Part shown: positions 27,218 to 35,064 of the stretch, in pieces
Layout: each line of letters starts with the position of its first letter
Position numbering within the stretch: the first letter of the stretch is position 1
Assembly (NCBI GenBank): GCA_012267415.1
Contig: JAAXGN010000108.1
Span: forward strand, 1 to 38,824
Origin: Candidatus Poribacteria bacterium
Lineage (GTDB): Bacteria > Poribacteria > WGA-4E > WGA-3G
Direction: 5' to 3'
Length of the DNA: 38,824 nt
Program-made: the position numbers and the translations under genes
The notes under the pieces: model-generated
Seen by the model: the letters and a program-made list of their open reading frames with translations, nothing else
Told to the model about the DNA's origin: nothing
Database searches by the model: none

Positions 27218-27328
27218 ATGGTCAAGGTACTACTCGGATTATGGTGGTGTTATCTTGCTATGGGTATCAAGCCCAATTTGCGATATGAGTTTGATAAAGG
27301 TGATACTTTTTTGGTAAAGGACCTTTAG
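27218..27328 (+). CDS. Possible 36-residue peptide upstream of the permease
   Basis: A short ATG frame (MVKVLLGLWWCYLAMGIKP..., ending FLVKDL) stops 3 bp before the permease ATG. The N-terminal half is hydrophobic. It could be a leader peptide, or the 3' remnant of an upstream gene of the same transport operon. It has no recognisable family and no strong ribosome binding site. Confidence 0.25.
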   Translation: MVKVLLGLWWCYLAMGIKPNLRYEFDKGDTFLVKDL

Positions 27329-27331
27329 TAC

Positions 27332-28591
27332 ATGAGAATTTATGAGGCAATAATCGCTGGTATCCATCACCTTCAGCAAAACCGATTGCGCGCTGGGTTG
27401 TCTGTCCTTGGTATTTTTATTGGGGTTGCGAGTGTACTTTGTATGATGGCAATCGGAGACGGTGCCAAAAAAATCATCGCTGACAACATCAGACAGCTCG
27501 GAGGGGAAAACCAAGTTCGATTTGTGACGCGGTATACCTTTTATCAGAAGGGGAGAATCCGGATGCGTACCAGCGAACGTTATACCGTTAGGGACGCCCT
27601 CGCCATTGAAGCATCGTGTCCAGGTATCACGGCAGTGCTACCTGGAAATTCAGCCATTGATGTCTTTGTCACCTATCAGAATAGAGAATTTAGACCCCAG
27701 GTGGAAGGTATAACCCCTGATTATGAAGTTCTGATGTCATGGAAAATCCAGGAAGGACGGTTTATCTCAGAGAATGATGTTGAACACGCCCTGCAAGTTT
27801 GTGTTCTCGGTGCCAATGTTGCCACAGAACTATTTGGTGATACCTCCCCCATGAATCAAGAGGTAGAGATTCGTTTTCGTAACACGTACACACCAGTAAG
27901 AATGCGCGTTGTCGGAACACTGATACCCAGAGGTAGAAATCTCATTTCGTTTTCTTTGGATGATACTGTCTGTATCCCAATAACAACTTTCCAACAACGA
28001 GTTTCAGGAAAACTCCATGTTGACAGACTTATCGTCTTTTTTAAAGAAGGTGAAGATGTCAATCGTTTGGTTAACGATATCAAGGTTGTGCTTCGTAAAA
28101 GACACCGGGGGAAGGATGACTTTATTAGAACTTGGATGCCGATACGCTCCGCCAGGGAATTAGACCGTATTGAGAAATTGATAAAAATCGCACTTGGCAG
28201 CATTGCAGGATTCTCACTTTTTGTCAGTGGCATAAGTATCATGAATATGTGTCTAGTATCCGTAGGTGAAAAGACACAAGAGATAGGACTACGCAGATCT
28301 GTCGGTGCCAGGCAGATTGACATTTTCTTTCAATTCTTAACAGAATCTATCTGCCTCTGTCTCAGTGGCACCTTTTTCGGTATTGTCGGTGGCTGGTTCT
28401 TTGCCCACGGTATGGCACGCATCGCAGTTCGTATTGTTCTAATTGTGGAGGAGTGGCCTGTAGTATTATCCTTTCAGTGGGTACTTATATCTGTCATCTT
28501 TTCTATTTTCATGGGTATCATTTTTGGTGTTTATCCAGCAATACGCGCTGCTTGGATGTCACCAATGGAAGCACTTCGCTGCGATACATAA
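27332..28591 (+). CDS. MacB/FtsX-type ABC transporter permease
   Basis: A 419-residue inner-membrane protein. It opens with the MacB_PCD signature (NRLRAGLSVLGIFIGVASVLCMMAIGDGA), a first membrane helix at about 20-42, and a large periplasmic domain (about 45-285). Three C-terminal helices follow, with the FtsX core (ISIMNMCLVSVGEKTQEIGLRRSVGARQIDIFFQFLTESI) and the ending PAIRAAWMSPMEALR. Family members use mechanotransmission with an ATPase partner, moving lipoproteins, peptides or drugs. No ATP-binding subunit or adaptor is in the window. An aaagga ribosome binding site precedes the ATG. Downstream lies a broken outer-membrane barrel. Confidence 0.88.
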   Translation: MRIYEAIIAGIHHLQQNRLRAGLSVLGIFIGVASVLCMMAIGDGAKKIIADNIRQLGGENQVRFVTRYTFYQKGRIRMRTSERYTVRDALAIEASCPGITAVLPGNSAIDVFVTYQNREFRPQVEGITPDYEVLMSWKIQEGRFISENDVEHALQVCVLGANVATELFGDTSPMNQEVEIRFRNTYTPVRMRVVGTLIPRGRNLISFSLDDTVCIPITTFQQRVSGKLHVDRLIVFFKEGEDVNRLVNDIKVVLRKRHRGKDDFIRTWMPIRSARELDRIEKLIKIALGSIAGFSLFVSGISIMNMCLVSVGEKTQEIGLRRSVGARQIDIFFQFLTESICLCLSGTFFGIVGGWFFAHGMARIAVRIVLIVEEWPVVLSFQWVLISVIFSIFMGIIFGVYPAIRAAWMSPMEALRCDT

Positions 28592-28601
28592 GGAGGAATA
28601 A

Positions 28602-29313
28602 TTGAGATCAAACGTAAACCTCTTAACTATCTTTCTACTGTTTAATAGTCCATACTTTCGTTTCTGCTGATAACCAAGGTTCTCGTCCTGACAGTCCCGT
28701 GCCTATTGGAGTTATGGGTGATCATGCACACAAAACCGGTGAATGGATGCTATCCTACAGATACATGGTAATGGACATGTGCGGACTACAATCAGGCACC
28801 GCCGTTCTTGATACAACCAATATGTTAAAAGACTTTATGATGGTGCCGACACAGTCGGTAGTGGCTATTTGAAGGCAGACCAGGGGTAACGGTTTTTGGG
28901 TATCACGGAAATTGGTCATATGGTAGTCAGTTACGTGGGACATTTCCTCTGCATACCAATAGTAGTGAATATCAACATGGAAATACCGTCAACGCTTCTG
29001 CATGGGGTTCTCGGCAGATAAATGATTGGATCAGTTTCGGTGGACGACTCCTGTTATTGCATTGCGGACAGATCATAAGTAGTTATCCTAACTTCAACGA
29101 AAGCATGAGTCCGAGCCACCGTCCTGATTTTCACGGCGGCACCAAGCTTGATGTTGCTATTTCAAGCAATCTAATAGTCCCATCCCAGAAACATCTAGCA
29201 GGACAGCGGATTGCAGTTGAGTCCACTATTCCTGTTTATCAGAATCTTTCAGGGATACAACTAAAAAAGTCTGGAGGCTAACATTCGGTTGGCAATATGC
29301 CTTTCGGTTATAA
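28602..29313 (+). pseudogene. Decayed outer-membrane barrel gene downstream of the permease
   Basis: A strong aggagga ribosome binding site (28591-28597) precedes a TTG start and a signal-peptide-like frame, RSNVNLLTIFLLFNSPYF, ending in a stop. A shifted frame gives DSPVPIGVMGDHAHKTGEWM and SYRYMVMDM, running to KDFMMVPTQ. After another break it reads NASAWGSRQINDWISFGGR, PDFHGGTKLDVAISSNLIVP and ESTIPVYQNLSG. A third frame ends LTFGWQYAFRL and a stop at 29311-29313. The pieces resemble an outer-membrane transporter family with GVMGDH...SYRYM and a terminal GWQYAF. Much of the middle is missing, so the gene is dead. Confidence 0.7.
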
Positions 29314-29319
29314 TACACT

Positions 29320-31734
29320 ATGAAGTTCTATCAGAAAATCCTATTATGTGCCATTTTACTACTTGCCTTCTGGATTCGTATCCAGGGAGGTGGCAGATTA
29401 CCTGACAATCAATTTACCTCTAATGATGCCTATCTCTACGCTTTGCAAGCACAAGAGATTACTGAACAAGGGATACTTCCAGCGCGCGATATGCGCCGTT
29501 GGTTGCCGGAAGGTAGAGAAAACGGACAACGTTTGTATCTCTATGCTTATGGTATTGCCTATATCCATAAGTCAATCGGATGGATATTTCCAAATCTTAC
29601 ACTATACCAAATCCAAGTTTACTTACCCAGCATCTGTTTTGTTGTAGGTCTCGGTGTGCTATGCCTTTTTCTTGTTCGCGTCCATGGAGTTTATTTCACC
29701 TTTATCGTTATCCTACTACTCGCGACTTTACCTGGTAGTATTGAGCGCAGTGCAGCGGGTTTCGGTGACAGAGACGCATGGTGCTGGATGTTCGGTATTC
29801 TTGCGGTGATAAGTTACCTTTGGAAAGAACGAATGGAACTAGGATGGAGAAGATGGATGGCAACCGCTCTCTGCGGCACTACTGTCTTTCTTGGTGGAAT
29901 GAGTTGGGAAGGCTTTGGTTTCTTCCTAATAATCATAATTGTGCTTGAACTTTGGAAATTTTGTACTACAGACACTGAAGATCAACTAATGGAGTATATC
30001 CTCTGGATGCTTATGTTTGTCCCATGGCTCTATTTTATAAGCCCGGCCTACAGAAGCGGTTACAGCTCTAATACACACCTAGCTGCGATTATGCTCCTTC
30101 CACCACTGGCAGTACTTATATTGCGCTGCATAAGATATCTATTATTGACCTACGTAGATCAATTACACCGCTATGCCCGAAAACTAGCATGGGGATTAAC
30201 GTTGCTTAGCATTACAGCAGGGATCGTTTATGTCATTACGTACGCTGGCACCTTTGAAGAAACAGCATATCGGTTTCATGAGAACGAATTCATGAAGACC
30301 ATCACGGAATTAGCCGATCCCGAATTCAGATATTGGTGGAACCGACACGGTGCAATTTTTGTTTTAGGCAGTGTCGGGTTAATAGCAGCGAGTCTCCATT
30401 TATGGAATTTGAAAGGAATTCCGATGGTATTCTCGCTGTCCCTTTTTGCTGCAACAACGTTCTTTCGGGATCATCTCAACGGATGGATTGGAGAAGGCAC
30501 TTGTAATATCCTTTTCTTTGTTTCGTTGGTTCTAACAGTCTTATCTTTTGCCATTGCCAGCTTCCGTAAAGAAAAATCAGAAAATGAATTTGTTATACTC
30601 GCGACACTTGGATGGTTTTTCTTATGGGTAGGACTATCACGAAGTGCTGTACGAAGTGATTTCTTTGTTGGAATGCCGCTTGCATATGGTAGTGCATGGC
30701 TCTTATGGTTCTCTCCTGCCCACCTCATACAAAAACTCAAAGACTTGGAGATAGTTTACCAAAAGACCCAAAATCAACTGGTGACAACAATTGTTGCTGC
30801 TATCGTTTTAATACTTGTTCTGTTCTACCCACCCTTCGGTGGACATGCACACATGTCAGTTCAGGCTGCCCGAATGCGCTCACCAATGCCCGGGGAAAAT
30901 ACTCACGCAGAAGTTTATGAATGGATGAAGGATACACTTCCACAAGAATCTATCATGGCTGCAGATTGGAATTATGGCATACAACTGAATGTCCTTGGCA
31001 ATGTAGGTACAATAATTGATCCCGATCAGTTCCTAAAAAGGATATTTCTTTTTTACCGACATGTCTTCTGTGCACAAGATGAGCAAGAGGCACTCTCCTT
31101 TCTAAAAACATATGAAGTCACACATCTGATGTTGATGGATCAAGCTATGATATCTCAATCCATCAACTATTCATCTTTTGGTAGTGATGAAAACGGTGAC
31201 AGGAAGTTTAGAACCTATAGGTTAACGCGAACAGAAACACCTATCGGGACACCATACCGTTTGCAATCACAGAACGAAGAATGTCTGTTGTCTTTTATTG
31301 ATATTTCCCGACCTACACCTGAAACGTTAGCGATAACAGCAACATTTAGAGGGGAAAGCGATACAGATGGAGCTACAACTCAAAAACTTGATGAACCCCA
31401 GGAAAAAACACCTGACGCGACTGTTCAGAACGTTATTAGCAATTTTGCCTCTCAAGTTTTTGTAGATATTCAAAATGGTGGAATCGTTTTATACCTTGAT
31501 CCTGAAATTAGACATCAAAGAACCTATTATATACCACCAATTGGTTGGAACAGTCTTACTTTCAAATTACTTCGTGGTGAACATAGCGAAGCCTTCAGTC
31601 CTGTGTATCCAACACACGAAAATTCTGGCAGAGACGTTAGAGTTTGGGAAATTCACTATCCTCCCAATATAGAGACGAATGACAAATATCGTACAGCAGA
31701 TTGGGAAGAAACAAGAACGAATAAGTTTGAATAG
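29320..31734 (+). CDS. STT3/PglB-type oligosaccharyltransferase
   Basis: An 804-residue membrane glycosyltransferase with about 11-13 N-terminal membrane helices and a C-terminal soluble domain. The first acidic motif TSNDAYLYA (N35-D36) corresponds to TNDGY of PglB. The second, AGFGDRDAW (D150, D152), corresponds to SGYYDTD. The catalytic asparagine-glycosylation family normally has WWDYG in the C-domain; here it is DWNYG (549-553), so two of the three residues that read the sequon +2 position differ. It is probably an N-glycosylation-type transferase of the inner membrane, acting on periplasmic proteins, but acceptor preference may differ. It starts 7 bp after the barrel pseudogene and has no strong ribosome binding site. 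Confidence 0.82.
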   Translation: MKFYQKILLCAILLLAFWIRIQGGGRLPDNQFTSNDAYLYALQAQEITEQGILPARDMRRWLPEGRENGQRLYLYAYGIAYIHKSIGWIFPNLTLYQIQVYLPSICFVVGLGVLCLFLVRVHGVYFTFIVILLLATLPGSIERSAAGFGDRDAWCWMFGILAVISYLWKERMELGWRRWMATALCGTTVFLGGMSWEGFGFFLIIIIVLELWKFCTTDTEDQLMEYILWMLMFVPWLYFISPAYRSGYSSNTHLAAIMLLPPLAVLILRCIRYLLLTYVDQLHRYARKLAWGLTLLSITAGIVYVITYAGTFEETAYRFHENEFMKTITELADPEFRYWWNRHGAIFVLGSVGLIAASLHLWNLKGIPMVFSLSLFAATTFFRDHLNGWIGEGTCNILFFVSLVLTVLSFAIASFRKEKSENEFVILATLGWFFLWVGLSRSAVRSDFFVGMPLAYGSAWLLWFSPAHLIQKLKDLEIVYQKTQNQLVTTIVAAIVLILVLFYPPFGGHAHMSVQAARMRSPMPGENTHAEVYEWMKDTLPQESIMAADWNYGIQLNVLGNVGTIIDPDQFLKRIFLFYRHVFCAQDEQEALSFLKTYEVTHLMLMDQAMISQSINYSSFGSDENGDRKFRTYRLTRTETPIGTPYRLQSQNEECLLSFIDISRPTPETLAITATFRGESDTDGATTQKLDEPQEKTPDATVQNVISNFASQVFVDIQNGGIVLYLDPEIRHQRTYYIPPIGWNSLTFKLLRGEHSEAFSPVYPTHENSGRDVRVWEIHYPPNIETNDKYRTADWEETRTNKFE

Positions 31735-31746
31735 AAAATAGAATCG

Positions 31747-31962
31747 GCATTAGATACACTGACTTTGTCACTCATCTAATCGGGCGGCGTGAAGCATTTG
31801 GAAATAGCATTTATTCGAAAGCTAGAACAATTAAGAAAGACGCTAAGTGTGCACTCGGAGATGTATCTCCTCCGGAGCGGTGTGTTGCCTTTACGAAGTT
31901 ACCTTGGTTTATGCGAGGAACACTATTTGTCTATTCATCAAGAAAAAACATGTCAGTTTTTC
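31747..31962 (+). other. Intergenic region with an open frame lacking a start codon
   Basis: After the STT3 stop, one frame stays open to about 32090 without a suitable start (includes GIRYTDFVTHLIGRREAFGN and SPPERCVAFTKLPWFMRGTL). It reads like a protein fragment rather than random sequence, but no family was recognised. The promoter of the next gene overlaps its 3' part, suggesting a relic. Confidence 0.3.
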
Positions 31963-31991
31963 TTGACATTTCATCTAAGATCTGTTATAAT
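31963..31991 (+). promoter_or_regulatory. Consensus extended sigma-70-type promoter
   Basis: TTGACA (31963-31968) and TATAAT (31986-31991) are separated by 17 bp, with TGT directly before the -10 (extended -10). Transcription would begin near 31998, leaving a leader of about 150 nt before the Cys-rich gene. Confidence 0.8.
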
Positions 31992-32150
31992 TGTGTAATA
32001 GCAATGATTGAACCGCGAAGTATAATGGTTTGGAAAAGTTCTGCCGTATCGTTGTTTAACGAAACTCTCGTAAAATTTTATGTCTTTTAGTTTGAACTTT
32101 GAATAACTTTTTGTATCTTATAACCCTAATAATTAAGAAAGGAAAGAATA

Positions 32151-32591
32151 ATGAGCAGAATGTTGAAAACCCATCAGAATACAATTGGAAACGTAATGAT
32201 TGCTTTGTTGTTTGTTGGTGGTTGTATTTTCCTGCTGACAGGTAGTTGGGATGCCCCGGAAACCGAAGCTGCAAATGGTTGCTGCGGTGGAGATATGACA
32301 GCAACTACCTTGACAGCTGCAAGTGCTGGCGGCTGTTGCGGTGGAGCGAATAAATTAACTGATGATTCAGGTTGCAATTGTCTTAGCTCAGTTGGCGGAT
32401 CTAATTGTAATACTATGATATGTGCTGATGCTACAGGATGCGGACAAGGCAGCAACAAAATCAAAGATGGCTGCAAAAGCCAGTGCGGCGGGAACAAGAA
32501 CAAATGTAAAAAGGATGGTTGTTGCGCCACAAAAATTTGTAAAAATGACACAAAATGTGCCGACTGTGACCACATCAATACATCTGGGTAA
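32151..32591 (+). CDS. Cys-rich membrane-anchored small protein
   Basis: A 146-residue protein. Residues ~12-35 form a membrane segment or uncleaved signal (VMIALLFVGGCIFLLTGSW). The rest is hydrophilic with 17 further cysteines, including the doublets NGCCGG and GGCCGG, CNC, and a lysine/cysteine-rich end (KKDGCCATKICKNDTKCADC). The spacing suggests metal or iron-sulfur binding or many disulfides; no named family fits. A ribosome binding site (aaaggaaag) precedes the ATG, behind a consensus promoter. The WD40 gene starts 16 nt after its stop, so they are an operon. A broken paralogue is at 27001. Confidence 0.75.
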   Translation: MSRMLKTHQNTIGNVMIALLFVGGCIFLLTGSWDAPETEAANGCCGGDMTATTLTAASAGGCCGGANKLTDDSGCNCLSSVGGSNCNTMICADATGCGQGSNKIKDGCKSQCGGNKNKCKKDGCCATKICKNDTKCADCDHINTSG

Positions 32592-32607
32592 ACATCAGGA
32601 AAAATTA

Positions 32608-34596
32608 ATGTTGAAATTACCTGAGGGAGCACTTGACATCTTGGGAAAGGGGTTAGTGCTTGATATTGCGATTTCTCCTGATGGAGGCACTCTTGCTGTC
32701 GGAGGATTTAGGGCTCTCATTTTTTATGAATTGTCAACGATGCTGCCCATTACTGTGTGGGAAACACCAGTAAGAAGGCTCACCTATTCTAACGATGGAC
32801 AGTTGCTTGCGACCAGCAACGGAAATGGCTGTGTTAAAGTTTGGGATGTACAACATGGGAAATGTGTCTCAAAAAAGAATTTAAGTATGGCAAGAATGTT
32901 TGGTGCACGCCGAAAGGTAATTCATCAACTTGCTTTCTCACCTAACAAACAGTACCTCGCAGCAAGCAATGGTCGTGACTATACTATTGAAGTTTGGAAC
33001 CCAGAAACAGGTGAACCAGTTATCACATTGTATGATGACATCAACACGGAACACGGTTCTTGTTCAGTTGTCAGACCGATTGCTTTTTCACCGGACAGTC
33101 ACATGCTTGCTTGTGCGAGTCCTGAAGGATTCCTTGTTGAAACAGAAAGAAAAAAAGACTTCATCTCATTGTGGAATTTGGAAAGTCGTGAACTGATTAC
33201 TTGCCTAAAGGGATTTCCGAATTTCTTGTATTCTCTCTGTTTTTCAGATTGTGGTAAATTCCTTGCAGCAGGTGCCCAAAATGGTGTGGTGCAGGTATGG
33301 AATGTTGCTCGTGAGTGTCTGCACCGGGAATATTCTGCTAATGGCAATTCTGCGATGCACGTTTCCTATTCGGAAGAGGGTATCTTGCGTGCTACAGAAA
33401 CATCCCGTTACAATAGTTATATAAATGTGTGGGACATGGAAAGCGGGGAGACTCTTTACACGTACCTTGAAGACAAGAAATTTGGGATTAATGCTTTCCA
33501 TTTTACACATGGATCGCGATTAGGTATTGCTACGCCAAGTGAATTTCACGTTTGGAATGCTGAAAACTCAAACCTACAAAAAGTCGCACATTTGCATATT
33601 GATCCACCTACTGCTTTAGCGTTTTCGCCAAACGCAAATATCTTGGTGGGTGGTTATTGGGATGAAAGCATCATGTTCTGGGATACGGCACGGTTCATCG
33701 ACGGAACTCCTGTAACTAAAAAGCATACTGAATCCAAGAACGGTTCTGAAACTCTAATAGAACTGTCTGAGCAGCAGCCGATTGTTTTCAAACCAAAAGG
33801 TCCTGTTAACTCCTTAACAGTTACAAATACCGGAAAAGTATGCGCGACGAGCATTGAGGAAACTGCATGCCATGTATGGGAGGTCCAACCCGCAATAGGT
33901 AAGAGTCAAGATTTCATTCACCTGCAAACAGATTCAGAACTGGTTCTTACTACATCATTTACCCCACCCACAGCACCGGACGAGACAGTACTTTCACCTA
34001 ACGCTAACCTATTGATATGTAGTGATGATGAAGGTTTACTCTATGTCTGGGATACGCAACGCAAAGAGTTGTTGTGTACTTTGGTCGCAGATACGGATCA
34101 CATTCGCTCTCTGATAATTAGTCCAGATAGTAAAAAACTTTTGAGCATCTCTTCTGAAGGACCAAATGCTTGCCTCTGGACTATACCGGATGGCGAAAGG
34201 ATCAACGAGTTTCAAGGTGACGATACCGGTGTCGCAGCCTTTTCACCCGATAGTAGGACAATAGCCTGTGTATTGAGAGGAGAGATTATGTTGTGGGACA
34301 TAGCAACCCGTGAATTCCTCCTGAAGTTACCGATAAGACAGGGTAGTTGGGATTCGCTCGCGTTTTCGCCGTGTGGACGGTATCTGGCATCAGGTGCGTA
34401 TGTGCTGCCGGATGGAAGCATTGTGGGAGAAATGCCAGTCAACTTGTGGAACATTAGTACCAGGGAAACTGTTACAACCTTTTTCGGACACACAAGATCA
34501 ATTGATTCACTTGAATTCTCATCAGATGGTACAGTCTTAGCAAGCGGGAGTATTGATGGTACTATAGTTCTTTGGGACATGAAACCGTATTTATAG
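32608..34596 (+). CDS. 14-blade WD40 protein without a signal peptide
   Basis: A 662-residue protein. The open frame extends back to 32422 inside the Cys-rich gene, but the ATG at 32608 (agga 8 nt upstream) gives MLKLPEGALDILGKG, the same opening module as the two secreted WD40 proteins. I count 14 blade ends (VWD/LWD/LWN), fitting two seven-bladed propellers. It has no signal peptide and no C-terminal sorting tail, so it is probably cytoplasmic, or sits at the inner membrane with its Cys-rich neighbour. Blades are more diverged from each other than in the secreted relatives, suggesting constraint. The ligand is unknown. Confidence 0.82.
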   Translation: MLKLPEGALDILGKGLVLDIAISPDGGTLAVGGFRALIFYELSTMLPITVWETPVRRLTYSNDGQLLATSNGNGCVKVWDVQHGKCVSKKNLSMARMFGARRKVIHQLAFSPNKQYLAASNGRDYTIEVWNPETGEPVITLYDDINTEHGSCSVVRPIAFSPDSHMLACASPEGFLVETERKKDFISLWNLESRELITCLKGFPNFLYSLCFSDCGKFLAAGAQNGVVQVWNVARECLHREYSANGNSAMHVSYSEEGILRATETSRYNSYINVWDMESGETLYTYLEDKKFGINAFHFTHGSRLGIATPSEFHVWNAENSNLQKVAHLHIDPPTALAFSPNANILVGGYWDESIMFWDTARFIDGTPVTKKHTESKNGSETLIELSEQQPIVFKPKGPVNSLTVTNTGKVCATSIEETACHVWEVQPAIGKSQDFIHLQTDSELVLTTSFTPPTAPDETVLSPNANLLICSDDEGLLYVWDTQRKELLCTLVADTDHIRSLIISPDSKKLLSISSEGPNACLWTIPDGERINEFQGDDTGVAAFSPDSRTIACVLRGEIMLWDIATREFLLKLPIRQGSWDSLAFSPCGRYLASGAYVLPDGSIVGEMPVNLWNISTRETVTTFFGHTRSIDSLEFSSDGTVLASGSIDGTIVLWDMKPYL

Positions 34597-34673
34597 GAAT
34601 AACGTCTTTAACACTCTCTTTAGTTCCGTATGAAAAACAAGTTTTTATTTCGGTAATATATCAACGGACAATG

Positions 34674-34719
34674 AATTGCCCTACTACGAACCCGCCTGTT
34701 TGTAGTAGGGCAATTTTTT
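34674..34719 (+). terminator. Rho-independent terminator after the WD40 gene
   Basis: A 14-bp perfect stem (34674-34687 with 34702-34715, AATTGCCCTACTAC/GTAGTAGGGCAATT) is followed by a T-run to 34719. The arm belongs to the same family as the palindromes near 13230-13290, so a mobile palindrome may have been co-opted as a terminator. Confidence 0.75.
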
Positions 34720-34753
34720 GCCTGTCGAGTACACAAAGGAATTTTTTATCTTC

Positions 34754-34885
34754 CAGGACTTACGCATTCCCCCTTGATAAGGGGGTTAGGGGGGTTAAAA
34801 GTCGTTATTTCAATGATATTTTAGTGATTTAACCCCCTAAATCCCCCTTATCAAGGGGACTTTAAGAGAAACTGCGTAAGTCCTG
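34754..34885. mobile_element. 132-bp MITE-like palindromic element
   Basis: Perfect 13-bp terminal inverted repeats (caggacttacgca at 34754-34766, its complement at 34873-34885) enclose inner G/C-rich arms (ccccttgataagggggtt... and ...aaccccctaa...ccccttatcaagggga). It has no coding capacity. An inner-arm copy occurs in the anti-sigma gene at 16292-16323. Confidence 0.75.
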
Positions 34886-34926
34886 ATCTTCATTTAGGCA
34901 TTCCCTGGGATAAGAGGTTTTTGAAA

Positions 34927-34942
34927 TGCACAAATATGTGCA
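34927..34942. repeat. Small palindrome upstream of the third large WD40 gene
   Basis: TGCACA and TGTGCA flank AATA. Further tgcac/gtgc motifs follow in the leader (gaatgcacagaattgtgcaa, gaaaattgcacat). These could be operator half-sites 30-140 bp before the ATG at 35065, but nothing confirms this. Confidence 0.35.
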
Positions 34943-35064
34943 TCCCTTGCAAATGCAACGGGTGAATGCACAGAATTGTGCAACACTGCGTCTGTATAAC
35001 CCCTTCAGTGCAGGCATGAAAATTGCACATAACCATATAGAAACACCTCATCAGGAAATCGCAG

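Noticed and set aside
32422..32607. Upstream part of the 724-residue open frame before the WD40 gene
   Set aside because: It overlaps the Cys-rich gene in another frame. The ATG at 32608 gives the conserved LPEGA opening of related WD40 proteins.
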